Of a stretch of 64,000 nt of DNA, positions 51,489 through 61,281 are shown piece after piece. The stretch lies in NCBI GenBank assembly GCA_034429275.1, contig DAOUFU010000013.1:1-64000 (forward strand), written 5' to 3'. Source of the DNA: DAOUFU01 sp034429275 (lineage in GTDB: Bacteria; Chloroflexota; Anaerolineae; Aggregatilineales; Aggregatilineaceae). The notes beneath the pieces were generated by a model. It saw only the letters and a program-made list of their open reading frames with translations. It did not search any database and was not told where the DNA came from. Numbering within the stretch: position 1 is the stretch's first letter; each line of letters opens with the position of its first letter. A program made the translations under genes and the position numbers.

Positions 51489-52139
51489 GTGAGACGTCAC
51501 CGCTTGATCAATTTTATCGCTACCGTGATTGTGGTCAGCACCCTGCTGCTGACTCTGCTTGGCCTGTCCACCAAACAGGGCAGCCTGCCCGCCGATCTGA
51601 CCGCTTTTGTGATCACATTGGTGGCGGTGGTGGGAGCGATCGCCGTGCTGGTGGGCCTGCTGAACCTGCTGGCGGTTCACCTGGGGCGGATTTCGCGCAG
51701 TGAATATGGCTGGCCCTACAGCATCGTTGTGGTGGTGACGGCGGCCCTGGTGATCGCCCTGCGCGTGCTGGATCGCCAGGGCATCTGGTCGGGCAAGCTG
51801 GAAGGCGAGCAGATGAGTCTGCGCGTCTTCGAGGCAGTGCAGGTCAGCCTGGAATCGGCGCTGGGGGCGCTGCTGGTCTTTTTCCTGGTCTATGCGGCCT
51901 ATCGCCTGATGCGCCGCCAGGTGACGGTGCCCCATCTGCTGTTCACGCTGGCGCTGGTGATCGTGTTGTTGGGCTGGATTCCGCTCAAGGGTGTCGATAC
52001 GCTGGCCGATGTGCAGCGCTGGCTGGTGCGTGTGCCGGTCAGTGCAGGGGCGCGCGGCTTGTTGATCGGTGTCGGGTTGGGCACGGTGATGGTAGGCGTG
52101 CGCGTGTTGATCGGCCACGACCGGTCGTTCCGCGGCTGA
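51489..52139 (+). CDS. hypothetical integral membrane protein
   Basis: 216 residues with about six hydrophobic helices, short loops and a basic N-terminus. No family recognised. GTG start at 51489 is preceded by GAGGTG six bases upstream; it begins about 38 bases after the previous stop. Its position between two other membrane proteins of the operon suggests a structural role in one membrane complex. Confidence 0.75.
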   Translation: MRRHRLINFIATVIVVSTLLLTLLGLSTKQGSLPADLTAFVITLVAVVGAIAVLVGLLNLLAVHLGRISRSEYGWPYSIVVVVTAALVIALRVLDRQGIWSGKLEGEQMSLRVFEAVQVSLESALGALLVFFLVYAAYRLMRRQVTVPHLLFTLALVIVLLGWIPLKGVDTLADVQRWLVRVPVSAGARGLLIGVGLGTVMVGVRVLIGHDRSFRG

Positions 52140-52260
52140 GCGCCGATCCACCGGTTACGAGTGTGGTTTACGATTGTGGTCTGTCCGTCGAGTGCCGGAC
52201 GCAGCAAGCCGCGTCCCTCTTTCATCCAACATTGGATTTGGCTAAAGTCAGGAAGACGTT

Positions 52261-55200
52261 ATGCCGGACGATCCTAATCTGTTTGATGACGCTGATTTTT
52301 GGTCCGGGGAGACGCCGGGCAGCACTAACTCTGCAGGGGGCGCTCGTCCGCCCTGGCAGAGCCACCCCGGCGACCCTTCGGCGATGACGGGCGCGCGTCC
52401 GGCGGAGCTTCCGCCCTGGCAGCAGCATCCCGCATCCTCCACGCCTGCCCGGTCAGCCCCCATGCAGCCGCCGCCCTGGCAAGCTCATCCCGGTCCGACT
52501 CCCACGCCGCCGCCTGGCGGCCAGCCCGGTGAGCCAGCCTGGGACGAAATCGGGTGGGCGGTTGATCAGCCGGATGCAGACCGCGCCGCCTCAGCAGCAG
52601 GGGCTGACGAATTGCCCCAGGGCCTGACCGGGATGCTGCCCTGGCGCAGCGAGACTCAGAGCGCGCCGGCAGGCCCGCCCTCCAGTGCGGACGATTCCGC
52701 ATGGTTGGAGTCGTTTGGGCAGACGGGGTATGACAGCAGTTCCAGCCTGCCGCAAGATGACGGTGACCTCAGCTGGCTGACCGGCGACAGCAGCAAGCCC
52801 GTTGAACCCGCTGCCGAGACCGGGGCTGATGGGCTGCTGTGGCCGGATGATGACTTGTTCGCTGGATTGGAAGCGGATTCCACCCCGCCAGCCGAAACCG
52901 AAACAGCCCCCTCTAGCGGAGTCATTCGCCGCCTGGCGCGGCCCCAGGATTCGGTGCCGCCAGCCGTCGAAGCTGCGCAGCCGCAAGCCGATCTCACCGT
53001 TGAAGACCTGTTCGACAGCGCCTTTGGCGATGCCTTCGAGGACATCCTGGGCGAATCCGCCTCTGGCACCCCCGCAGACGCGGGTACAGCGGGCGAGGGT
53101 GATGCGGATCTCTGGCCCGGCGATGAGGCAGCCGCCGAGAAGTCGTTCGCCGAAGAACAGCCGCCCGCCGCCGGAGACCTGCCCGACTGGCTGCGCACCG
53201 AAGCCACGCCTCCAAGTGCGCCTCTGGCTGAAGCATGGGGCACCGAAACAGCCGAGGCTGACACATCCGGCGAAGAAGAAACGCTCCCCGCCTGGGCCGA
53301 AGATGGTGCATCGTTCGCGGCGCAAAGCACCCCCACCAATCTGTCCTATGATGAGTGGGAACAAGCACAGATCGCCCGCGAGCAGGAAGCCGCCAAAACC
53401 GAAGAAGATCGCCTGCTCGAACAGGTCCCCGACTGGTTCGCCCAGCCCGATCAGCCTGCCGCTCCCGCGCCTGATTCTGAACAACCCGCCGGGCCTGAAT
53501 TCGTGCCGGATTGGTTCACCGGGCTAGAAGCCCAGAACCTGGAAGCTGCACCCGATTGGTTCCAGAAAATTGACTATACTGCCGATCCGCTGGCGGCCCC
53601 TCCCAGCGAGCCAGAACCTCCGCCGGTCCATGATGCCGTCATGCCGGACTGGCTGCGCCCCGATGGGCTATTGGAACTGGCGGGCCAGGAAGAGTCACCG
53701 GCTGAAAGCGAGCAGCCAGCGGCGGATGAATGGGCAGTCGATGAACCCTTGCCCGATGAGATTGACTTTTTGAACCGCCTGGGTGGAGCATCCTCTGGCC
53801 GGGGAAAACAGCCGCCTGCACCGCCTCCTGCGCCACCGGCAGCCGCGCCGGGCGACGAGGAATGGCGGCGAGCTTTTGAGCCTTCGCCGGAACCGGAGTT
53901 TGCCCAGGCCCCACCGCCCGTAGGCGATTTCGTCGAGCGGTTTGACCCGTTCGCGCCAGTCGAACCGGCTCCGCCCCCTGCGCCTGAAGCGGCGGCATTC
54001 GATCTTGGGCCAGGCACGCTCGATTGGCTGCAAGACCTCTCTGCTGAGGACTTGAGCGAACCTGAGCCGGAACCGGTCTTCCCGGCAGAACAGCCTGCTG
54101 CACCCGAACCTGAACCCGCCGAGGATTTGCTGCTGGAAGAAGTGAAGGTAGACAGCCAGGCGATCGACAGTCTGCTGGGAATCAGCGACTCGAGCATGGC
54201 GCTGGTTGTACCGCAAGAGCAACCGGTCGCTGCGCCGGAAGAGATCACTTCGTTCGAGTGGCCCGAAGAAGACCCCTGGCTGGCGCTGGAAAAAGCCGAA
54301 GCCGCTGCCGATGAACGCTTCGCAGGGGCCGAAGTCTTCCCCGAAGAGCAAGCTGCGGAAGACCTGCTCGCCGCCGAGATATTCGAAGCAGATCGCCCCA
54401 CAACACCAGAGCGACCGGCCACCGCTGCCAAAGCGGCCCCCGCGCCGCCGCCTGCCGAGGAACCTCCGGTGGCCCCGCGAGAAGCGGCCCGTCCCCAGTG
54501 GCTCGAAGAGATGCGCCCTGCCGATCTACCGGTGACGTTGATCGCAGGCGGTGCCAGGCTCGATATGATTCAGCACAGCCTGGACGATTTGCCCGATGGG
54601 CTGCGCAGCCTGCACGAGCGGCTCAGTGACGAGCAATCGTTCGCTGAGGCCACGCGCAGTGTCCAGCCGCCGCCTGAAAGTGGCCCACTGGCCGGTATTG
54701 TGGACTCGCTGTCTGCAGTCCCGGCGGCGCTGCCTACCATCCGGCGAGAGGCTATCGTCGAAGGGTTGGTGATCTCACCGGAAGAACAGCGGCGGATTGA
54801 GCGCCTGCAGGCCGTGCTCGACCTGCTGGCTGCCGAAGAGGAAGAAGCCGAAGAAGCACCCGTCGAAGGGTTTGGCTTCAGCTCGACCGCGCCGTTTGAT
54901 TTTGGCGGCGAAGAAGTGGACGAAGAAGCGGCGGCGGTGGCTGAAATTTCCGCCAAATCGCGCCCACGCCGCCCGCACCGCTACAAATTTGACCGGCTGG
55001 TGATCCTGCTGGCGATGCTGGCCGCGCTGGTCGTGCCGTTTGTCACCGATGTGGTGCATTTCGCCGCCGATCCGCCCCCACTGGCAGGCGATCAAGCGGC
55101 GGTAGCGAGCGCAGTAGACGCGCTGCTGCCCGGCGATATTGCGCTGGTGGCGCTGGAATATGGCCCTACGGCAGCGGGCGAGCTGGATGGGTTGGCCGAG

Positions 55201-55890
55201 GCTGTGCTGCGCGACATCATCGCACAGCGCGCCGTGCCGGTCATGATCAGCACGAACCCGGCAGCCGCGCTGCACGCCGAAGCCGTGATCGCGCCGCTGC
55301 GTGACGATTCCCTGCTGCTCAAGGCGCGTGGCGACGGCGAATCTGCCCTGGCCGCCGGGGAAGATTACGTGCTGCTGGCTTATCTGCCCGGCGAGGCGGT
55401 TGGTGTGCGCTCGCTGGCCCAGCCGCCGAGCGGAGCGGAAGCCGTGCACCCGGCCTTCAAGACAGACCTGCGAGGCGAAGAAACGGCGCTGACCGTGCAT
55501 AACATGGCAACAGATGTCGCCCTGATCGTCGTCGTGAGCGAAGACTCTGCCGGGGTGCGGACCTGGGCGGAACAGCTCGAAAGTGTGCCCACGCTCAAAG
55601 TGGCGCTGGTGACCGCCGCCACCGAACCGCTCGTCGAGCCATACGTCAATGCAAAGGGATATGTCGGGTACCTGGCCGGGGTGCGCGATACCTACAGCTA
55701 CAACGCGGCACGAAACAGCACCACGCGCGAGCCATATGTTGTACCCGAGGGCATCACGTTTGACGTGCCCGACCCCGAAAGCGCGCGCTGGCACAGCATG
55801 GCCCTGGGCGCGGCGGCGGCAGCAGCCGTGATTGCACTGGGCACAATGGTGAATCTGATCCGGGCTTTAGGACGGAGGCGCAGCCGGTGA
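52261..55890 (+). CDS. 1209-residue acidic Pro/Glu-rich membrane protein with repeated P-D-W motifs
   Basis: Residues 1 to about 905 are cytoplasmic, strongly acidic and low-complexity. Near the N-terminus are three P-P-W-Q-x-H-P repeats (about residues 30, 51 and 70). Spread between about 305 and 750 are P-D-W-L/F motifs (near 306, 390, 414, 430 and 461, with variants near 588 and 745). A short helical region (about 755-880) leads to a membrane helix at 910-932, a folded extracytoplasmic domain of about 245 residues, and a second helix at 1180-1199 with a basic tail. No family recognised. AGGAAG precedes the ATG. Its stop overlaps the next gene. Confidence 0.85.
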   Translation: MPDDPNLFDDADFWSGETPGSTNSAGGARPPWQSHPGDPSAMTGARPAELPPWQQHPASSTPARSAPMQPPPWQAHPGPTPTPPPGGQPGEPAWDEIGWAVDQPDADRAASAAGADELPQGLTGMLPWRSETQSAPAGPPSSADDSAWLESFGQTGYDSSSSLPQDDGDLSWLTGDSSKPVEPAAETGADGLLWPDDDLFAGLEADSTPPAETETAPSSGVIRRLARPQDSVPPAVEAAQPQADLTVEDLFDSAFGDAFEDILGESASGTPADAGTAGEGDADLWPGDEAAAEKSFAEEQPPAAGDLPDWLRTEATPPSAPLAEAWGTETAEADTSGEEETLPAWAEDGASFAAQSTPTNLSYDEWEQAQIAREQEAAKTEEDRLLEQVPDWFAQPDQPAAPAPDSEQPAGPEFVPDWFTGLEAQNLEAAPDWFQKIDYTADPLAAPPSEPEPPPVHDAVMPDWLRPDGLLELAGQEESPAESEQPAADEWAVDEPLPDEIDFLNRLGGASSGRGKQPPAPPPAPPAAAPGDEEWRRAFEPSPEPEFAQAPPPVGDFVERFDPFAPVEPAPPPAPEAAAFDLGPGTLDWLQDLSAEDLSEPEPEPVFPAEQPAAPEPEPAEDLLLEEVKVDSQAIDSLLGISDSSMALVVPQEQPVAAPEEITSFEWPEEDPWLALEKAEAAADERFAGAEVFPEEQAAEDLLAAEIFEADRPTTPERPATAAKAAPAPPPAEEPPVAPREAARPQWLEEMRPADLPVTLIAGGARLDMIQHSLDDLPDGLRSLHERLSDEQSFAEATRSVQPPPESGPLAGIVDSLSAVPAALPTIRREAIVEGLVISPEEQRRIERLQAVLDLLAAEEEEAEEAPVEGFGFSSTAPFDFGGEEVDEEAAAVAEISAKSRPRRPHRYKFDRLVILLAMLAALVVPFVTDVVHFAADPPPLAGDQAAVASAVDALLPGDIALVALEYGPTAAGELDGLAEAVLRDIIAQRAVPVMISTNPAAALHAEAVIAPLRDDSLLLKARGDGESALAAGEDYVLLAYLPGEAVGVRSLAQPPSGAEAVHPAFKTDLRGEETALTVHNMATDVALIVVVSEDSAGVRTWAEQLESVPTLKVALVTAATEPLVEPYVNAKGYVGYLAGVRDTYSYNAARNSTTREPYVVPEGITFDVPDPESARWHSMALGAAAAAAVIALGTMVNLIRALGRRRSR

Positions 55891-56564
55891 CTCCTGAGAC
55901 TCTTGATCTGATCGCCGGGTGGGCGGGCCTGGTGCTCACCCTGATGATATTCAGCTACCTGCTGGGCGATAATGCCCTCTACCGGGTGGCAGTGCACGTC
56001 CTGGTGGGTGTCGCAGCCGCCTATGCGGCCATCGTGGCCGTCGAGAGCGTGCTGGTGCCCTGGTTCGACCAGACCCTGCTGGCCAAAGCCAGCGACAATG
56101 ATGCAGCGACTCTGGCCGCGCTGCGTGTGGTTGGGCTGATTCCAGTGCTGGTGGGCGTGCTGCTGCTGCTCAAATCCTCGACTCGGCTGGCTCCGCTGGG
56201 CGATCTGGGCATGGCCTGGATCATCGGAGTGGGCACGGCGGTGTCGCTGGTGGGAGCGGTCGCCGGAACGATCCTGCCCCTGGCGCGCGAAACGGGCGAA
56301 AGTCTGGGCGATAATGCGCTGGAGGGAGTGATCCTCGTGGCGGGGGTGATCGTCACGCTGCTCTACTTCCAGTACCTTGCCGTTGAACGGGGCGGCAAAA
56401 TGCAGCGCCCCCTGGGGCTGAGCATCCTCAGCCGGATCGGGCAGGGCGTCATCGCGCTCACCCTGGGCGCGCTGTACGCCGGCGCGATCCTGACCAGCCT
56501 GGCAATCTTCAGCGATGTCATCCGCCGGCAGCTTGAGTTCATTCTGGACCGGATAGGGGGCTAG
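55887..56564 (+). CDS. hypothetical integral membrane protein
   Basis: 225 residues, about six membrane helices. GTG start overlaps the preceding stop by four bases (GTGA), so translation is coupled. It contains ETGESLGDNALEGVILVAG between helices. No family recognised. It lies five bases before the MutL-like gene. Confidence 0.85.
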   Translation: MTPETLDLIAGWAGLVLTLMIFSYLLGDNALYRVAVHVLVGVAAAYAAIVAVESVLVPWFDQTLLAKASDNDAATLAALRVVGLIPVLVGVLLLLKSSTRLAPLGDLGMAWIIGVGTAVSLVGAVAGTILPLARETGESLGDNALEGVILVAGVIVTLLYFQYLAVERGGKMQRPLGLSILSRIGQGVIALTLGALYAGAILTSLAIFSDVIRRQLEFILDRIGG

Positions 56565-56568
56565 GGCT

Positions 56569-58398
56569 ATGGCGTTTGAGCACATGAACTCCGTGCTGGT
56601 GGCGGATATTGGCAACGCGCACACGCGCCTGGTCCTGATCGACCTGGTCGAAGGGAAATATCGCCTGATCGCCTCATCGCGGGCGCGCACGACCGCCCAA
56701 CCACCCCTGAACAGTGTGGGACTGGGGCTGGAACATGCCGCCCAAATCATGACCTCGACAATTGGCCGCACCTTGATCGACCCCGACCCGGAGCGGCTGT
56801 TCAAAATGCCGGAAGAAGATGGTCACGGGGTCGATGGATTTGTAGCGACCAGCAGCGCCGGGCGTCCGATGCGCGTCTTTTTGGTTGGGGTGACGCCGGA
56901 AATCAGCCTGACGAGCGGTCGCCGCGCGCTGGGCGGCGCATACGTGACCATCACCGGCATGCTCGGCCCGCACGACACGCGCAGCGATACGCAGAAGATC
57001 AACGCCATCCTGCGCGACGATCCCGATATGATCCTGATTGTGGGTGGGACAGATGACGGCGCGGACGATATTCTGCTCGACCAGGTGCGGTTGGTAGCCC
57101 GCGCGCTGTCCTTGATCCGGCGCGGCACGATGCCCACCGTGTTATTTGCGGGCAACCAGGCGGTGCGCAAAGCTGTGCGCGCCATCCTCAACCCGATCAC
57201 CGAGGTCTATACCGCCCGCAATGTGCGCCCCACGCTGGATGAGGAGCAGTTGTTCCCGGCACAGCTTGAGCTGGCACTGGTTTATGATGACTACCGCGCC
57301 AAATCGCCTGGCGGTTTCGCCGAAGTCGGGCGGCAAAGCCAGATCGGCATCGTGCCCACTACCCAGGGCTACCTGAGCGCGATGCGCTACATGACTGCGC
57401 TCAGCGAACGCCCGGTCGGCCCGCTGTGTATCGACATCGGCAGCAGCAACAGCATGATGGTCACCAGCATCGATGGTGAGGTCCAGGTGGCCATCCGATC
57501 CGATCTGGGCATGGGGCATTCGATGGTGAGCACGCTGGAACGGCTGGGCGCAGAGCATATCACGCGGTGGCTGCCGTTCGATCTAGCTGAGCGCCCGCTG
57601 CTGGATTATGTCCACAACAAGCAGCTGCGCCCCACCACCATCCCGGCCACCTCCGAAGAGCTGATGCTGGAGCAGGCCTTCGCGCGCGCCATCACCGTGC
57701 AGATGATCGAGGAGCTTCGGCCAAGCTGGAACCAGGGACGCAGCCTGCTGCTGCCCCCTTTCAGCCCGATCATCGCAGCAGGCGCGATCTTGACCGAGGC
57801 TCAGCATCCCGGAATTTCGGCACTGATGCTGCTCGACGCGCTGCAGCCGGTCGGCATCACCGAGCTTCGGCTCGACCCGCACAACCTGCTCTCGGCGCTG
57901 GGCGTAGTGGCTTATCTCAAGCCGGTGATGATGGTGCAGGCGCTCGAAGCGGGCGGGCTGGTCACGCTGGGGACGGCCTTCTGCCCCCTGGGGCATGTGC
58001 GCCAGGCAAAAGACGCCATGACTATCCGCGTCCGCCTGCCCGATGGCCGCGTGCTCAACAAGCGGCTGCTGGGCGGCGATCTGTGGATGGCCCCGGTGCT
58101 GCCGGGCATCGCGTGCGAAGTGGAGATTCGACTGCGGCGCGGCCTGTCGATCAACGGCAAGCAGCGCATCCGTCAGCGCGTGATGGCCGGGGCAGCAGGC
58201 ATTATTTTTGACGCGCGTGGGCGTCCTTTCAACCTGCCGCGCCCCCGCGACCGCGTGGCGCGCTATCTCCGCTGGCAGCAGGCTATGACCGGCCAGGAAC
58301 CGGGCGTCGCGCCGCCCGAACCGCCGCCGCCGGACGAAGCGTTGATCCCCGATCTGGGCGAACTGACCGGGCTGGAGGATAGGGTCGAGGTGAGATAA
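56569..58398 (+). CDS. MutL-family (glutamate mutase L-like) ASKHA ATPase
   Basis: 609 residues. Two actin/Hsp70-type nucleotide-binding signatures: V-A-D-I-G-N-A-H-T-R near residue 13 and C-I-D-I-G-S-S-N-S near 287, plus I-V-G-G-T-D-D-G-A-D-D near 160, as in the MutL/GlmL family (named for the glutamate mutase operon, not mismatch repair). No mutase subunit is adjacent. Long C-terminal part from about 460 includes a beta-rich segment with R-V-R-L-P-D-G-R-V. Surrounded by membrane proteins, it may be the ATPase of that complex rather than a B12-enzyme reactivase. Stop and next start overlap (TAATG). Confidence 0.85.
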   Translation: MAFEHMNSVLVADIGNAHTRLVLIDLVEGKYRLIASSRARTTAQPPLNSVGLGLEHAAQIMTSTIGRTLIDPDPERLFKMPEEDGHGVDGFVATSSAGRPMRVFLVGVTPEISLTSGRRALGGAYVTITGMLGPHDTRSDTQKINAILRDDPDMILIVGGTDDGADDILLDQVRLVARALSLIRRGTMPTVLFAGNQAVRKAVRAILNPITEVYTARNVRPTLDEEQLFPAQLELALVYDDYRAKSPGGFAEVGRQSQIGIVPTTQGYLSAMRYMTALSERPVGPLCIDIGSSNSMMVTSIDGEVQVAIRSDLGMGHSMVSTLERLGAEHITRWLPFDLAERPLLDYVHNKQLRPTTIPATSEELMLEQAFARAITVQMIEELRPSWNQGRSLLLPPFSPIIAAGAILTEAQHPGISALMLLDALQPVGITELRLDPHNLLSALGVVAYLKPVMMVQALEAGGLVTLGTAFCPLGHVRQAKDAMTIRVRLPDGRVLNKRLLGGDLWMAPVLPGIACEVEIRLRRGLSINGKQRIRQRVMAGAAGIIFDARGRPFNLPRPRDRVARYLRWQQAMTGQEPGVAPPEPPPPDEALIPDLGELTGLEDRVEVR

Positions 58399-59507
58399 TG
58401 GCATACCGTCCTGAGACCACTGTGATCATGGGCATGGCGCGCATCCTGCGCGACCGATCCCTTCCCCCAAAGGCTATCTCGCGCCCGGTCCACACCCTCA
58501 CCGGCCAGAAAGTCGAGGCCAGCACGGTGGTGCTGGAAGGCGACATGCTGAGCGATTATCACGTTATCGATGCCGCCGCACATTTCCGCCTGCGCGACCT
58601 GCCGATGCTCGCCAGCATGATCCACGTCGGCGTAGGGGACCGGGTGACCAAGGGGCAAGAACTGGCCTCGCGGCGCAAAGGACGCGGCCCCAAAACGCTG
58701 CTCTCGCCTATCGATGGCATCGTGGTGCGGGTGGATGGCGGGCAGATCACGCTGCAAGAAAGCGCCGCCCAGATCGAACTGCTGGCGCGCATCCCCGGCG
58801 AAGTGGAAGTCCTGGAATCGGGCACGGTGCGTGTGACTACCAGCGGCGCGATCATCCAGTGTGCCTGGGGCAACGGCAAGTTTGTCTATGGGACGTTTCG
58901 CTTCTTGCCGGATGATGGTTTCGCTGGCCTCAGCCGCGAGGACGTGCGCATCTCGCAGTACCGCGGCGTGGTTATCATCAGCCCCATCCCCATCGACAAA
59001 GGCGATCTGCTGGTCGCCCAACAGCAAGAGCTGAGCGGCGTGGTGGCCCCCAGTATGCCCGCCTACTTGCGCGAATTCGCGATGGGGCTTACATTTCCCG
59101 TAATTGTAACAGAAGGATTCGGCCAGCGGCGGTCTACCGCGTTGATCTATCACCTGTTGCAGAGTAACATCGGGCGTCAGGCGACCTTTGACGCGGTCAT
59201 CCCCGATCCCTGGTCGGCAGACCGGCCTGAGATCGTCATTCCGCTGCCGTCAGGGGGCATTCTGCCGCCAACACCGGCCTTTGACCTGCCTTTAGAGACT
59301 GGTGCGCAAGTGCGTATCACACGCGCGCCCTGGGATGGATTGCTGGGTGAGATTGTGGAGCTGCCGCAGGCTCCGCAACTCGTCGATAATGGGCTGCGGC
59401 TGCCGTGCGCCCAGGTACGGCTGCCGGACAACCGGACCGTGACCGTCCCCCTGGCGAACCTCGAACTGCTGGGGACGTTGGGTGGGGCGCGGAGCACGGG
59501 CCAATAG
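58398..59507 (+). CDS. hypothetical beta-rich protein with a lipoyl/barrel-sandwich-like motif
   Basis: 369 residues, no signal peptide or membrane helix. A segment near residues 74-115 (VGVGDRVTKGQELASRRKG, then LSPIDGIVVRVDGGQITL) has the pattern of a barrel-sandwich hybrid as in biotinyl/lipoyl or RND adaptor proteins, but without the modified Lys motif. A C-terminal part from about 290 contains KOW-like T-R-A-P-W-D-G-L-L-G-E-I. It overlaps the MutL-like stop by one base, so they are coupled and perhaps partners. Function unknown. Confidence 0.75.
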   Translation: MAYRPETTVIMGMARILRDRSLPPKAISRPVHTLTGQKVEASTVVLEGDMLSDYHVIDAAAHFRLRDLPMLASMIHVGVGDRVTKGQELASRRKGRGPKTLLSPIDGIVVRVDGGQITLQESAAQIELLARIPGEVEVLESGTVRVTTSGAIIQCAWGNGKFVYGTFRFLPDDGFAGLSREDVRISQYRGVVIISPIPIDKGDLLVAQQQELSGVVAPSMPAYLREFAMGLTFPVIVTEGFGQRRSTALIYHLLQSNIGRQATFDAVIPDPWSADRPEIVIPLPSGGILPPTPAFDLPLETGAQVRITRAPWDGLLGEIVELPQAPQLVDNGLRLPCAQVRLPDNRTVTVPLANLELLGTLGGARSTGQ

Positions 59508-59521
59508 CGCGGAGGACTTAT

Positions 59522-61216
59522 ATGCCAGACGATGACCTGTTTCGCGATGATTTGTTTCCCGAAGACGAGAGTGAATTCTTTGACGACCTGGCCAGCGAAG
59601 AGCCATTTTTCCCTGGCGAAGAGGATGAGTTCCCCTTCGATATGGACGAATCCGCCCAAGAGCAGGGAGGGGTCAGCCGGGCCTTCAAGATTCTCGGTGG
59701 GCTGCTGCTGGTAGCAGCCATCGGCGTAGTCGCGCTGGTGATCTGGTTGGTGCTCGGAAGCGACCAGGGCCCCACCGACAACGAGAGCACCTCGACGGCA
59801 GTGATTGCCACCAATACGGCGGTTCAGATTGCCTATCAGAACACGGTGACGGCCCAGGCATTAATGGTTCAAGCCACCGAAAATGCCGTCCAAACGCAAA
59901 TCGCGCTCGCAACCGCGACTGAAAACGCCTTCCAGACTCAGCAGGCCGTCGCAGCCACCAGCGCCGCCCAAACGGCCACGGCTGAGTTCATTGCCAGCCA
60001 GACGGCCCAGGCTGCCGCCACGCAGACGGCGATTGTGCAGGCCACCCAGGCCGAAGCGGAGCGGCTGCTGCGCATCATCAAGGGTCAGCTGGTCGGCGAA
60101 GGCGAACTGAGCTTTGCCAATGCAACCCTGCGGCTCTACCGCGACGATGGCAACGGCGAGTTCAACCCGGCGGCTGGTGCTGCCATTCCCACGCCAGCGC
60201 CTCTGACCGGTGCGAGCACGGCTGTGCCGCTCCCGGCAGCCCAGGCAACGACCGTCCCGGTGAATACCATCACCTACGGCGCGACCGTGGAAGGACTGCT
60301 CGAAGGGAACGCGCCCGACCTGTGGTATTTCTCCGGTAAATCGGGCGACGTGGTAACGGTCAGCGCCGTGGCGGCCAACAGTATGCAGACCGATATGTTC
60401 CTCGACCTGAAGGGGCCAAGCGGAAGTTCGCTGACGACAGACGACGACTCCGGCGGCAATTTCAACGCGTCGATCATCGCCTATGAGCTGCCCGCGACCG
60501 GCAACTATGTGATCGAAGTCAGCAGCGTCTCTGGCCCCGGTGCGTATACACTGTCGCTGGAACTGGGCGGGCCTGCTTCTGCCCCAGGGGCTAACCCGGC
60601 CCCCACTGCCGAAACGGGCGGCGTGAGCTATGTGCCGCGCGCGGCAGGGCTGAACATCGGCGCGATCGAGGTGGCTGCCCAGGGCAACACCACGCCGGTC
60701 CCGACCAATACACCTCAGCCTGCAGGCGGCGATGAAGCCGTCAGTGAGCTGATCGTGCCGCAGGATGGGTCGTTCGATTTTGGCGAAATGGAAGAAGGCA
60801 CTTACTGGATCGAGATCGACTACGACTCGCTGTCACCGGCGCTTCAGGCCCTGTATCCGCCTGGCCAGCCGATCATCTTCCAGGTGATTGTGCCCACATC
60901 GGGAGAACCGATCATCATCAGGCCGCCTGTGCCCGGCGCAACGCCCACATCTACAGCCACCGCCACCCCGGCAGGCCCCTCGGCCACGCCCGGCGGCGAA
61001 TCGCCAACCCCGTCTGGACCGGTGACAATTACCCCTTCGCCCGAACCTGGCACTCCGGCCACACCGGCTGCCCTGCCGACCACTGGCTTCTTTGGTGACA
61101 TCGGCGACTCGACGGGCGCGCTGGAGGGATCGAGCGGGCTGATGATCCTGGCGATTGCCGCAGTGGGGCTGGTTGCTGTAGTGTTCATCGCACGGCGGCT
61201 GCGCACATCTGGCTAA
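59522..61216 (+). CDS. PPC-domain surface protein with LPTTG-type C-terminus
   Basis: 564 residues. Acidic cytoplasmic N-terminus (1-52), membrane helix (about 57-80), an Ala/Thr/Gln-rich coiled-coil region (about 90-185), a bacterial pre-peptidase C-terminal (PPC)-like beta domain (about 250-345) with Y-F-S-G-K-S-G-D-V-V-T-V, Thr/Pro-rich stretches, then L-P-T-T-G at about 518-522, a final helix (539-557) and an Arg-rich tail. The end resembles a sortase signal although no sortase is in the window. ATG 59522 has GGAGGA seven bases upstream. Last gene of the operon. Confidence 0.82.
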   Translation: MPDDDLFRDDLFPEDESEFFDDLASEEPFFPGEEDEFPFDMDESAQEQGGVSRAFKILGGLLLVAAIGVVALVIWLVLGSDQGPTDNESTSTAVIATNTAVQIAYQNTVTAQALMVQATENAVQTQIALATATENAFQTQQAVAATSAAQTATAEFIASQTAQAAATQTAIVQATQAEAERLLRIIKGQLVGEGELSFANATLRLYRDDGNGEFNPAAGAAIPTPAPLTGASTAVPLPAAQATTVPVNTITYGATVEGLLEGNAPDLWYFSGKSGDVVTVSAVAANSMQTDMFLDLKGPSGSSLTTDDDSGGNFNASIIAYELPATGNYVIEVSSVSGPGAYTLSLELGGPASAPGANPAPTAETGGVSYVPRAAGLNIGAIEVAAQGNTTPVPTNTPQPAGGDEAVSELIVPQDGSFDFGEMEEGTYWIEIDYDSLSPALQALYPPGQPIIFQVIVPTSGEPIIIRPPVPGATPTSTATATPAGPSATPGGESPTPSGPVTITPSPEPGTPATPAALPTTGFFGDIGDSTGALEGSSGLMILAIAAVGLVAVVFIARRLRTSG

Positions 61217-61281
61217 GATTGCAGGTGCGCGCGTTGCACCAGATCGGCGAATAGGTTACACTCCGCGTTAGTGTTGTTCAG

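Noticed and set aside
56569..58398. Annotation of the MutL-like gene as DNA mismatch repair MutL
   Set aside because: It lacks the GHKL ATPase motifs of mismatch-repair MutL and instead has actin/Hsp70-type D-I-G signatures, as in the glutamate-mutase-associated family of the same name.
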